DNA of 64,000 bases from Clavaria fumosa. Lineage: Eukaryota; Basidiomycota; Agaricomycetes; Agaricales; Clavariaceae. Position numbers and translations under genes: made by a program. Under the pieces are notes generated by a model. The model saw nothing but the letters and a program-made list of their open reading frames with translations. It was not told the DNA's origin and did no database searches. The stretch covers positions 3,534,001 through 3,598,000 of the forward strand of contig OX637797.1 in assembly GCA_951802425.1 (NCBI GenBank), written 5' to 3'. Shown one piece after another: positions 20,436-32,884 of this stretch. Each line of letters opens with the position of its first letter. The first letter of the stretch is position 1.

Positions 20436-22573
20436 CTAATCCAGCCTCGCATGCACATTTGAAGCAGCAGGGTCGTAGAATACATGCCTTACAGCAGCAT
20501 AAATTATTAGAAGAAAAGTACTTACGAAAAACACAACTCGAACGGGATGAGTGGTGATATAGTGCACAGCGGCTGTCTTTTTTCTATCGAGCATCTAGGT
20601 GTGCTGTTATTTCGCCGTGAATAGAGCGGTACACGGCCCGAAGACGCACTCGAATAAATCGCTCGAATACGCTAGCAGAACACTTGGCCCTGAGCGTTCC
20701 ATTTTCGATGCCCTCCAATGAAGAGAGGATGCTGGAAGATGTCAGGCGGATTTTACGTCCCTGTGGGTCATGATCCCAGTACAGCAGTTGCTATTGACCC
20801 GCACGTCCGTGAGTTGACAAAGTCAAACATATCGCTAAAATGCTCACATCGTGATGGGCGACTATAATGCCAAGTTCTCCCTCCTCGTTGCTGGTGGGCT
20901 GAATGCCATACATTGATTTTAGCCACTCCGACCACTTTTCGCTGTCCATCCATGTGAAAACGACGTCCTGAGACTTAGAGATAACTTGATTGGCTTTCCA
21001 ATTGGAGCCAATCTCCTTTAACTTGCCCTTTACGCTATCCGTCATACCGGGGGGTGTAGCCACAATTACCACTAACGGATGGTGTGATGCATGCATCACG
21101 GGCTGGAAGGAATCTCGATCGAGCTCCGTAACGGTTGGGATGTTGTGCCTGAGTAGCCATGCTCTGAGGAGGCCTGGGAAGTTGTCGACATCTAGCCCTG
21201 GTATTAAAGTGGCAGAGGCAACAGCGGAATCGTGATCCTTGAGCGCGACAAGAGCCCATTTGGCAGAGGAGGGAATTGCGTAACGAACAAAAAGCGTTCG
21301 TGAGGAAGAGGTATATATTGGTGGTGTGTCAGGCTGCGCGGCTTTCGTGACCTCGTTCTACACAGGCCATAAGCGGCTTCGCAAAAATGGAAACTCGTCA
21401 AAACACTTGCCAAAATGTCTGTCAGACCGGTGGTATGCAGAAGCAGATACACGACATTGCTTTCTTCAACGTGTTTTTCCAAGTTCTCCAGGACCAGTGT
21501 TTGTACGGCGCTGTGGAAGACCGGTCAGGAGGCCCTTCGCAATGAGGCGGGAACACTGACGGAGCAGAAGCTTTGAGGGCAAACTCTTCCAATTTGTCTA
21601 GCTGCCTGGCGCCCATGTATTCTGATTTTCTCCCATTGACATAAATGAATAGCATAGGATAACCAAGTATATCTTGAGCTTGGCAAAGTTTTGGACTTTC
21701 GTCGCAGTTGACTTCGGCAATCGTGAGTCGGTGCTGCATGCGCGTTGCTAGCTCAACCCAGATTGGCGCTAATCTCTTGCAATGACCACACCTGTGCGAC
21801 GCTTCAGTTCCAACGTGTTCAACAGGAGGGACAGAAGACTGACTGACCAGGGCGCGAAGAATTTGACGAAAACAGGTCCGGGGTCTGTGACGCTGCCGAA
21901 GGTATTATCGTTCAATGACAGTACAGCGCCGTCTGGATTTATGTCCGCCCGCGTGTTCTGCGTTTCAATTGCGATGCCCTCATCGCTCGAGATGACACGG
22001 GTCGGCGAGTCTAATGTGTCGACTTGTGAGCTTTGAGCAAGCTGCGTCTGCTTCGTGGCAAAGACCAGGAGACGCTCCAATTCCCTGTTACCCTTGAATT
22101 GCTCGACGAACTCGCCGTTTTTGTACGCAAAGATTGACGGCCAGCCTTGGACACGGCTTTCGACGCAGAAATCTAATCGGCCACTTGAGGCTTTGCAGAG
22201 AGAAAAATGGCAAACAGAAGACGGCAAACGCGACGCACCACCGTGGACTGCGCAATTGACCTGGGCGATGTGTACTCCAAGGTCTGGCGACTTTTGGAGT
22301 TCTTCGCCAAGAGTTCGCCATGTTGGCGCGAAGTGGACACAATGACCACAGTATGGAGAGAAGAACTTTACCAGCCTAAGGCCCGTTCAGACTTGAGCAT
22401 GTTTGTTGAATATTGCACACGCACCAGACACCAGATGCGATAGTCTGCTTGAAATTAGTAGGCGTGAGACCCCTTTCATCATCATGACTGTCGATTGGGA
22501 CAGTGGCGACGCTTGCCATGAGTCCCGCCAGCTGAACCAACAGAACGCACAATAGGCGCATGGCGTAGCTCAT
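20436..22573 (-). CDS. Membrane-anchored protein disulfide isomerase with two CGHC thioredoxin domains
   Basis: ER oxidoreductase of the PDI/TMX type. The start at 22573 (or the second ATG at 22561) gives a hydrophobic signal peptide. Exons begin 22573-22425, 22375-22242, 22172-21848, 21791-21561 and 21510 onward; two or three further exons reach about 20436. Two active sites are seen, each with its thioredoxin context: KFFSPYCGHCVHFAPTW, and KFFAPWCGHCKRLAPIW reconstructed across a phase-2 intron. Each is followed by a Pro turn region (GWPSIF, GYPMLF). A redox-inactive thioredoxin-like third region follows, then YWDHDPQGRKI. The last exon as read has a hydrophobic span (VRVVFFVSTFLLIIYAAV) ending at 20436. 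A GTAAGT in that span could instead be spliced, replacing the membrane anchor. Divergent from CGI121, convergent with the PPR gene. Confidence 0.82.
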
Positions 22574-22714
22574 TCGGGACGTCGAGGCTTGGAGGAGCGC
22601 GGTTCAGATGCGATGGCCGTTGTCAAGGTTGATGAGATTTTACAGTAAGAACAATTTGCTTTCATAAATGCAGTGCACCATCTACATGTAGCCAGCTCAT
22701 CTGTCATCTGAGTC
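22574..22714. promoter_or_regulatory. Shared divergent promoter PDI/CGI121
   Basis: 141 bp between the two start codons, so both genes must be driven from this short region. No specific site is claimed. Confidence 0.45.
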
Positions 22715-23467
22715 ATGATGGAAAGGGTCGAATACGCGCAACACGGTTTGACTGCCTGGATAGCCCTCTACACTGCGGTCTCCAATGCAGCGGCTCTACG
22801 AGAACGTATCATTAATGCGGCGACGGCTCCCGGACCAGAATGGGACTCTGAACGCAGCGCCCTCAACCTTGCTTTCATCGATGCACGACTGGTAGGCATT
22901 CGTCTCCGTTCGCACTCAACGCACGCTCATTCAAAACCCAAGATTACGAGTTTGCTGCACTTGAAAACTGCAATCTATCAAGCGATACTGGCTGACAACC
23001 ACGGGTCGCTGAGAACAAAAACCATTCACTCTGAGATTCTATGGGCACTGAGCCCAAACAACAACGTGTGTCGCCCAGCCAATTCTTTATTCAGATGACG
23101 ACGACGGTCAACCCACAGATCACGGACGCCCTCCGACGATATGGTGTGTCTGACACTACTTTATCCCTGTTCGTTGTCCGCATCGATTCCCCCGAACTGG
23201 TGGATGTCGAATGTATCATGAGCGACCCCGTCTGCGGCACGTCGGCACCCCTGTCGACCCTCTCTGCGATAACTGATTGGGCAGCCATCAGAAAGGTGTG
23301 TCCGGCGAAAAACAATGTATTAAAAAAAACTCATGAGTCTGATTGCACAGTACTATAAGCTGAATAACGAGCCTGCGATTAAGAACGCTGCTAGCGACGC
23401 TGAGCGAGAGCGGCTAGTCATAGATAAAATCGTAGTCAGTTCTGTTGCAATGAAGAGTGTAATGTAA
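22715..23467 (+). CDS. CGI121: KEOPS/EKC complex subunit Cgi121 (TPRKB)
   Basis: Subunit of the KEOPS complex, which makes the t6A base of ANN-decoding tRNAs and affects telomere maintenance. Exons 22715-22891, 22943-23065, 23119-23295 and 23351-23467 give 197 aa. Family signatures: AFIDARL, SLLHLKTAIYQAIL, the conserved TKTIHSEILWALSPNNN, then ITDALRRYGVSD and LSLFVVRI. The last is the Cgi121 segment that contacts the Bud32 kinase subunit. Intron 1 is 51 nt with no stop, so retention would add 17 residues; the family lacks them, so I treat it as spliced. It is followed after 99 bp by RPN10 on the same strand. Confidence 0.88.
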
Positions 23468-23566
23468 AATAATTCTCTGGAAAAGGAAATTCATTCCCAT
23501 CTGCTTCACTCCGTGACGCGTCGTTCAAGGACTGGTTCCAGCTGCGTCCGCCGTCCGCTGCCCATC

Positions 23567-24772
23567 ATGCCTCTCGAGGTGACAATGATAATAGTCGATA
23601 ATTCCGAGTACATGCGGAATGGCGACTATCACCCTACGCGCTTCGCCGCTCAGTCAGACGCTATCAGTACCATCGTTCGGACAAAGATCGACTCTAACCC
23701 TGAGAACACCGTCGGTATAATGACCATGGCAGGAAAAGGGTGAGTGCACTGTCGTTTTGCGCTTATACACTATCAAATAAATCATATTTTTTAGTCCAGA
23801 AGTCATGGTGACGAACACCAAGGATATTGGTCAAGTCGTCAAAGCGGTTCACGACATTTCTTCCAAAATCGGCGGGTCAATAGACATACCAACGGCTATT
23901 GCTATCGCACAGCTCGCCCTCAAGCATCGAGAGAATAAGAACTTGCGGCAACGCATTATCGTGTTCGTCGGCTCTCCACTCGAGGGGCCCAGCGCAGACG
24001 AGAAAGGCATGGTCAAACTGGCCAAGAAACTCAAGAAGAACAACGTCGCGATCGATGTAGTTGCGTTCGGAGACGGTATTGAGGAAGGCGACAAAAGTGT
24101 ACTAAGGACGTTTGTAGAAAACGCGTCGAGCGGTGACAACTCGTAGGTTTCACATCAGACGTATCGCTCTGCCATTGAATAATATTGCGTTAATCTGGCA
24201 GACATATAGCGTCTATCCCACCTGGCCCGCATCTCCTCTCCGATGTGCTTCTCAATTCACCCATCCTTTCTGGAGACCGCGGCATCCCAGAAGACACTAT
24301 GGGCGACGCTGGCCCCTCTGCATCAGGCGCTGGCTCGGGTGCTGCAGCTGGCAATTCCGGCTTCGATTTCGGCGTTGATCCCGCACTCGACCCTGAACTT
24401 GCAATGGTGCCCAACTAGCTTTCTTCGATAGAGTTATATTGATTCAGCGATGCCTTTGTTCAGGCACTGCGCTTGTCTATGCAAGAGGAAGAGGCACGGC
24501 TGGCGGAACAGGCACGTTCGACTGTGGAAGCGGTAGCACCAACCCCCGTGGCTGCTACATCTACCTCTGCTCCCTCTGCTCTGCCCCCTCAATCCCAAAC
24601 TCAAGCTGCTCCGTCAGACGTCGAAATGGCGCCATTAGTAGTGACACCATCAGAGGTGGACAGCGGTACAGGTGATGACGTCATGAGCGAGGAAGAGGAG
24701 ATCGCCAGAGCAATTGAAATGAGTATGAGACGGGAGACAGAGGATGATGGGGAGGCGAGGCAATCTGAGTGA
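23567..24772 (+). CDS. RPN10: 26S proteasome ubiquitin receptor Rpn10
   Basis: Regulatory-particle subunit that binds polyubiquitin chains. Exons 23567-23739, 23795-24142, 24202-24406 and 24464-24772 total 1,035 nt (344 aa). Residues 1-190 are a VWA domain: [18 protein letters not shown], then [10 protein letters not shown] and [10 protein letters not shown], ending with [16 protein letters not shown]. Two ubiquitin-interacting motifs follow. The first crosses the last intron (DPELAM / [13 protein letters not shown]), the second is [15 protein letters not shown] near the C-terminus. Both keep the Ala/Leu...Ser core. Two UIMs resemble animal S5a more than budding yeast Rpn10, which has one; other basidiomycetes would need checking. 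All junctions keep frame. Confidence 0.93.
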
Positions 24773-25448
24773 CTGGAAGCGCAGGCTACGTATTCACATC
24801 TGGGCTTACCGCCGCAGTGCGCAGGAGCACACACCCAGAGTAGAAAATTATAACGTGCTGTTTAGCGAGGTGCATTGAACAGCGCGAACAGCGCGGTACA
24901 GTATACGCTGGCTGTTAACAAGGATGCCACGATTAGCTTACGTCAGCGACTACTCATGGCGTCACCGTCCACCACGTCCCAAGCTGAACTGAAGGCTCAT
25001 CGTATTCCCTTAGGCTGGCGCGATCGATGCTCTGTGTGAGATTGTTCTTGTAAATTGCACTGCTGCGAAAACTAATATTCATCACGTATCGACACGGTTA
25101 CTCGCACAGTCTACTGATACCATTAGACGTCTGCCGCAGAAAGCACTGGTATCTTCCATGGGAATGCGATGATGAGCGTCATGCGTACGAGCGGTGCGTA
25201 CACAAATGGCTAACCCCTAGTAACGAGGTCATTCATATGTGCGCTTTGACTAGGTGTCAATACCTGGAGTTCGTGGAGTTCATCTCGCTCGTAGTCCTTG
25301 CGTCCTAACTCTATAACGTTGACAGTTTCGTGAGACGTATGAAGCTACTCTCTGAACAAAAGGTAGAGGAGAATTGAGGACTTCGAAACGCCAGTGGAAT
25401 ACCGTAGACTTGATAGAGTATTCGTAGCACACGTGACACCCTGGTACA
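24773..25448. other. Intergenic RPN10-DIM1
   Basis: 676 bp between the RPN10 stop and the DIM1 start. I see no supported gene, repeat or RNA gene. It should contain the RPN10 3' end and DIM1 promoter. Confidence 0.45.
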
Positions 25449-28231
<2,783 letters not shown>

Positions 28232-29221
28232 GTAGAAATATGCGACGTCGCGTTCAGTCCGCCCTATGCTCGTTTATATCAAGGATAGACCCCAACGAGT
28301 AGAGTAGTCAGTCCTTTTTGGTCTGTAACAACTTGTGTTGGTCCTGTCTAGTCATCAGGAAACCTGAGCAAAACTTTTTTGAACTTGTGTGAGCTTGCAT
28401 GAGCTTGTACAAGCTTGTGCAAGCCCAAAAAGCCAAAAATGGCTCAAAGTTCAAAAGTGAGCAGAATGACTTTCATGGCCTTGTTGATGTGTGTGGACAG
28501 TGGATGATATAATTCCAATTGTAAAGTGGCTGAATTCCAGTTGGATTCAAAAGCAAAAGATTCAAAGTGAATGATGTGATTTGAGAATCATTCATTTTTG
28601 CCCATCTGCAACATGCACAGATTTTGGTCTGCCTCAATCTGTGTATTCACTACTCCAATCATTCCTCCAAACTTGCAAACAAATCCTTCCCAAGATCTAA
28701 TGCTCACCAATGCTAGCCCAGGTCTTGAACAAATGGCTCTGGAAAGGGACTAGTGCACCAGAGTGCCAGATCACTGTTTGTTAACAATTTGACTGGAGTA
28801 AACATGAGTTTTTAAACATGACTATCTCCCAAACATGGGCTCCTAGCACTCAGGCTCCTAAAATTTATTGTATGCATTTTGAGGAGCATTCCATGCTCTC
28901 TTGTACTTGTCAGGAGATCCATAACAGAGAAAATTTCCCCACCCAACACCCAACTAGCTGTTGTCACCACTGCGGGTGCCTCTGATGACCTTGCTCCCTC
29001 ATGTAATGATAGTTTACTGCTTGTGTAACTAGTCAACTGCTTACATGATGTGTAGCAAGACAAACACAAGCAATGCATGTCACTTACATAATATGGGCAT
29101 TGGAGACCTTGCTGGAGCAAGGTGATGTCACTGGGGGTCACAACATTTACAAACAACCCAAGTTTGGCAGGGATTGCCGGTCCCCAAACCTTGTCTCCGC
29201 TCTCAGCACCTTGTTGTTAGC
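28232..29221. other. Non-coding, CpG-free spacer
   Basis: 990 bp without a supported gene. From 28298 to 28972 I find no CG dinucleotide. At 28382-28426 a GAGCTTGT-like motif recurs several times in slightly changed form. The composition suggests an old methylated repeat that has decayed beyond recognition. It marks the border of the repeat island. Confidence 0.6.
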
Positions 29222-30001
29222 ATGACCGAACTCATCCGCAGCGCCAAGTCTGGTAGCGATTGGACGAGGAATGAGCTCGCAGCGTACAACATCGTGGTCG
29301 AATATCAGAATGCTGCCACCTTCTTCGGCACGCACAACCTCCCCCAGCCCGCCCCCGTTAACCAAGCTGTCCTCACGGTTGAAGATGCTGATGACGCGGC
29401 TGATGACGGTGTTTATGAACTCCTTCGTATGATGGATCTCGCCATGTCTCCTGCCCCAGCGGAGGAATCTGCTGTCGACGATTTTGCTGTGCTGCTGTTG
29501 CGTGCGTTGGGCTACACTACGAGGGGCAGGGTTTTAAGGACGAGGAAGGACATCCCTCTTGTCATTTGTGGCGAGAATAGGCATACCAAAACGGACGTGT
29601 GCATCATCGACCGAAACCAAGTCGTGCTCCTCGTCCAGGAAGACAAACAACACATGGACCATTCAGATCCAGAACCACAGCTCATCGCAGAAGCTATCGC
29701 AGCCTTCGCCGCCAACAATCAGACTCGCCAACAAACACTCAATCAGCTCCCCCTTGATTCCAAGATCATGGCTGGAATCACTATGAAGGGCACCGCACCG
29801 ATTTTCTACAAAATTAAGGTTACGGCAGCACTCGTAACTAGTGTCGGAGGCGGGGTTTACCCTCAGACGCCAACCACCGTCTATGCCCACGTTCCCAATC
29901 TCCCGAGACCGATTCGCCGCTGGAGCGAAGGCATGAAGCCATTGGATAGTAGGCAGGTCATTCTGTCTTGTTATGAGGCGTTCAAGCAATTCGTGAACTA
30001 A
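29222..30001 (+). CDS. Agaricomycete multi-copy family protein with PD-(D/E)XK-like motif
   Basis: Single-exon ORF of 259 aa from the ATG at 29222 (an in-frame extension reaches 29174). I recognise the wording MTELIRSAKSGSDWTRNELAAYNI and EESAVDDFAVLLLRALGY from a large, uncharacterised family of mushroom-forming fungi. The central part reads a strand with TDVCIID, then VVLLVQEDK. An Asp followed some 14 residues later by E-x-K on a hydrophobic strand is the core arrangement of PD-(D/E)XK nucleases. That assignment is my inference, not an established function. The C-terminus (VPNLPRPIRRWSEGMKPLD) is also family-typical. The ORF is intact and CpG-containing, unlike its surroundings, so it may be young or functional. 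Confidence 0.7.
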   Translation: MTELIRSAKSGSDWTRNELAAYNIVVEYQNAATFFGTHNLPQPAPVNQAVLTVEDADDAADDGVYELLRMMDLAMSPAPAEESAVDDFAVLLLRALGYTTRGRVLRTRKDIPLVICGENRHTKTDVCIIDRNQVVLLVQEDKQHMDHSDPEPQLIAEAIAAFAANNQTRQQTLNQLPLDSKIMAGITMKGTAPIFYKIKVTAALVTSVGGGVYPQTPTTVYAHVPNLPRPIRRWSEGMKPLDSRQVILSCYEAFKQFVN

Positions 30002-30364
30002 GGCGACATGTAAGTCAATTGTCCCAAGGACCAAACATCAGCAAAGTGCAATCGTGCTATATGTGTTTTGGCAGTGCTGTGCAGACACCTATAGAGCCAT
30101 AGAAGCCATAGACAACTTCCTTATATGTGTAGAACTGTGTAGCACAGCATGATTCCTTTGTAGGGGAATGTGACTTGCTGCAGCACTATGTAGGTCTAGG
30201 ATAAAGCTACTGAGTCCTACATAGAAACATGTAGGTAGTGTTAGGTCCTACATCCAAACTATGCTCAACTACATCCAAACTATGCTCAACTGCACAATTG
30301 CAACGAAATAAATATTTGTATTTGTTTATCTATGATCAACAAAGTCATGTGATATTCTAATTGT
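30002..30364. other. Non-coding spacer with short tandem duplication
   Basis: AT-rich spacer after the family gene. A 21-bp unit is directly duplicated at 30249-30269 and 30270-30290. A CTACATAG/TGTAGG motif recurs between 30100 and 30240. No gene is seen. Confidence 0.5.
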
Positions 30365-31130
30365 AACCACTGCTCCCGCCGCCACCACTGCCGCTGCTGT
30401 AACTGCCGCCGCCGCCGCCACCGCCGCTGCTGTAACCGCCGCTGCTGTAACCACCGCCGCCGCCGCTGCTGCAACCGCCGCCCCCGCTGCTGCTACCGTC
30501 GCTGTCATCGCCACCACTGCTGCTACCGTCGCTGTCATCGCCACCACTGCTGCTACCGCCGCCGCCGCTGCTGCCACCACCGCCGCCGCTGCTGCTGCCG
30601 CTGCCGCCGTCGGTACTGTCGCCGCCGTGGTGCTGTCACCGTCGTGGTGCTGTCGCCGCCGTCGCTGCTGTCAACGCGGTTGGTGGTGCTGCTGCTGCTG
30701 TCGTCGCCGCCGTGGTGCTGTCGCCGTCGTGGTCAATCACTGCTGTCGCCGCCGCAATCGCTGCTGTTGCCGCCGCCATCGCTGCCGCCATCGGTACTGT
30801 CGCCGCCGTGATGCTGTCACCGTCGTGGTGCTGTCATCGTCGTGGTGCTGTCGCCGCCGTCGCTGCTGTCGACACGGTCGGCGCTGCTGCTTCTGCTGCC
30901 GCCGCCACCGTCGCTGCCGCCATCGCCGCCGCCGCCATTGCTGCGGCTGGTGCTGCTGCCACCGCCGCCGCTGGTGCTGGTGCTGGTGCTGCTGCCGCCG
31001 CTGGTGCTGGTGCTGCTGCCGCCGCCGCCGCTGGTGCTGGTGCTGCTGCCGCCGCCGCCGCTGGTGCTGGTGCTGCTGCTGTCGCCGCCGCCATCGCCGC
31101 CGCTGGTGCTCCGCCGCCGTCGCCGTCATC
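30365..31130. repeat. Imperfect GNN trinucleotide array (GCC/GCT/GTC)
   Basis: About 765 bp of near-continuous trinucleotides, mainly GCC, GCT and GTC in changing order, with local higher-order units such as GCCGCTGGTGCTG at 30960-31080. All six frames are open for long stretches as Ala, Cys/Arg or Leu/Pro runs, which explains several long but meaningless ORFs here. Confidence 0.9.
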
Positions 31131-31668
31131 GCTTGGGGGAAGGGAGGAAAAAGAGAGAGGGTGAGAGGAGAGGGAGAGGGAGGGAGAGAGAGATGAGGGG
31201 AAGGGAGAGGGAGAGCTGCCATCGTCGTTGCTGTCGTCCTTGACGTTGCCATTGTCCCTGACCAATAAGAAAAAAGAAAAAAAGCAATGAAGGGGGAGAG
31301 GACACACCTGGGGGCCCCTTAGCTGCCAGAAGAGAGGCGCAGCCGCCGCTGCCGTCGTCGTTGTCGCCGCCATCACTTGGAGGAAGGGAGAGAGGAGAGG
31401 GGGAGGGAGAGAGAGAGAGAGATGAGGGGGAGGGAGAGGGAGAGGGAGAGAGGGACCGCTGCCGCCGCCACCGCCACCGTCGTCGTCGCCGTCATTGCTT
31501 GGGGGAAGAGAGAGAGGAGAGGGGGAGGGGGGAGAGAGAGGGAGAGAAGGAGAGAGAGAGAGAGGGAGAGAGGGAGAGAGGGAGAGAGGGAGAGAGGGAG
31601 AGAGGGAGAGAGGGAGAGAGGGAGAGAGGGAGAGAGGGAGAGAGGGAGAGAGGGAGAGGGAGAGAGAA
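31131..31668. repeat. GA-rich (GGGAGAGA)n array
   Basis: Purine-rich block interrupted by a short GCC/GTC tract near 31335-31500. Between about 31560 and 31655 the 8-bp unit GGGAGAGA is repeated about a dozen times. It ends at the CATCAGGAAAA motif that opens the AT-rich block. Confidence 0.9.
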
Positions 31669-32328
31669 CATCAGGAAAATACTCTTTTGCTAAATCTTGG
31701 TAATTAGTACAGATTATTTCAGGGAAGAATAATTCCTACTAATTAGGAATAAATCCTACTTAATTGAAGTAATTTTCCCTAATTGTTTCTAATTTATCTA
31801 ACACAATCATAATTACTTTTCCTTAGGATAAATTAGACTAACTGAGTTATAATTATTCTTCAATTATCTTTCTTTAAGATAAATTAGACCACTTGAGATA
31901 TAATTACCTTTCTTCAAGATAAATTAGACCAACTGAGTTATAATTATTCTTCAATTACCTTTCGTCAAGATAAATTAGACTACTTGAGATATAATTACCT
32001 TTCTTCAAGATAAATTAGACTAACTGAGTTATAATTATTCTTCAATTACCTTTCTTCAAGATAAATTAGACTACCTGAGTTATAATTATTCTTCAATTAC
32101 CTTTCCTTAGGATAAATTAGACTATCTGAGTTATTAGGGTTAATTAGGGTTAATTAGGGTTAATTAGGGCTAATTAGGGTTAATTAGGGCTAATTAGGGT
32201 TAATTAGGGCTAATTAGGGTTAATTAGGGCTAATTAGGGTTAATTAGGGCTAATTAGGGTTAATTAGGGCTAATTAGGGTTAATTAGGGCTAATTAAGGC
32301 TAATTAGATTGGGAGGTTTTTCCTGATG
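31669..32328. repeat. AT-rich repeat block bounded by an inverted 11-bp motif
   Basis: Begins with CATCAGGAAAA (31669-31679) and ends with its inverse TTTTCCTGATG (32318-32328). Inside are minisatellite units of roughly 36-55 bp sharing AAGATAAATTAGAC and GAGTTATAATTATTC, then the telomere-like array. The boundary motif recurs at 42300-42310. This may be a non-autonomous element. Confidence 0.6.
32131..32306 (+). repeat. Telomere-like 10-bp array (TTAGGGTTAA / TTAGGGCTAA)
   Basis: About 17 tandem 10-bp units in which TTAGGGTTAA and TTAGGGCTAA alternate, giving a 20-bp higher-order period. TTAGGG is the usual telomere repeat of basidiomycetes, but here each is separated by TTAA or CTAA. This is therefore an interstitial minisatellite, not a telomere. 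Confidence 0.85.
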
Positions 32329-32884
32329 AAAGAGACCAGGAAGAAAAATGTATGATGAGTATCATCAAGAAGGTCACAGATCAGGTTTGCAGGCTTGCAG
32401 GTGCAAGGGCACTCCTTGGCCAGATGACTAGGATGGCCATGAAGTGGCACATAGCTAGGTGGAGAACCAGGCAGTCCTTGATACTTTGCTGGATGACCCA
32501 GTGAAAGGCAATGCAGGAGAGCACAATGGGCTCAGAAGGGAGGAAGACCACCAACTGAGGAAGGAATTAGATTTTATGCAGACCCCAGCACATGGTGAGG
32601 ATGTGGAATATAACTGCAAATGCTCAGAGGCAAGGCAGGGAGGAGAAGAGGATGGTGTGACCATGTGATGAGCAACTGCAGTCATGTGGTGCATTATTAA
32701 TGGCAGTACAGAGGTCATGTGGTTTTAGATGTGACATGCAAGGGAGTACCTGAAGAATAAGGCCTCTGATTTTTTCCTTGAATTGTTGCTAAATATGAGA
32801 CATTGATCTTATTTGCAAGTCATTGTAAACTACTTTAAACATTCCAGACAGTAACTACAGTAAGTACAAATTCTCAAAGTAGTA
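32329..32884. other. Spacer downstream of the Plavaka gene
   Basis: 556 bp, AT-rich and CpG-poor. It probably holds the 3' UTR and terminal region of the Plavaka element. No further gene is supported and I could not identify a terminal inverted repeat by eye. Confidence 0.4.

Noticed and set aside
20129..20485. 118-codon minus-strand ORF between PPR and PDI genes
   Set aside because: It overlaps the PDI 3' end in another frame, has no recognisable similarity and no start context; the convergent 3' regions explain the interval.
30326..31376. Several 80-190 codon ORFs of Ala, Cys/Arg or Leu/Pro runs
   Set aside because: They are translations of a trinucleotide array, open in all frames; not genes.
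31361..31707. ORFs made of Glu-Arg-Gly repeats
   Set aside because: Translations of the (GGGAGAGA)n purine array in three frames.
32131..32306. Chromosome end (true telomere)
   Set aside because: The TTAGGG units are spaced by TTAA or CTAA, lie in mid-window and are followed by 31 kb of other sequence.
31560..32310. CRISPR array
   Set aside because: Regular repeats are contiguous minisatellites without unique spacers, in a eukaryotic genome with introns.
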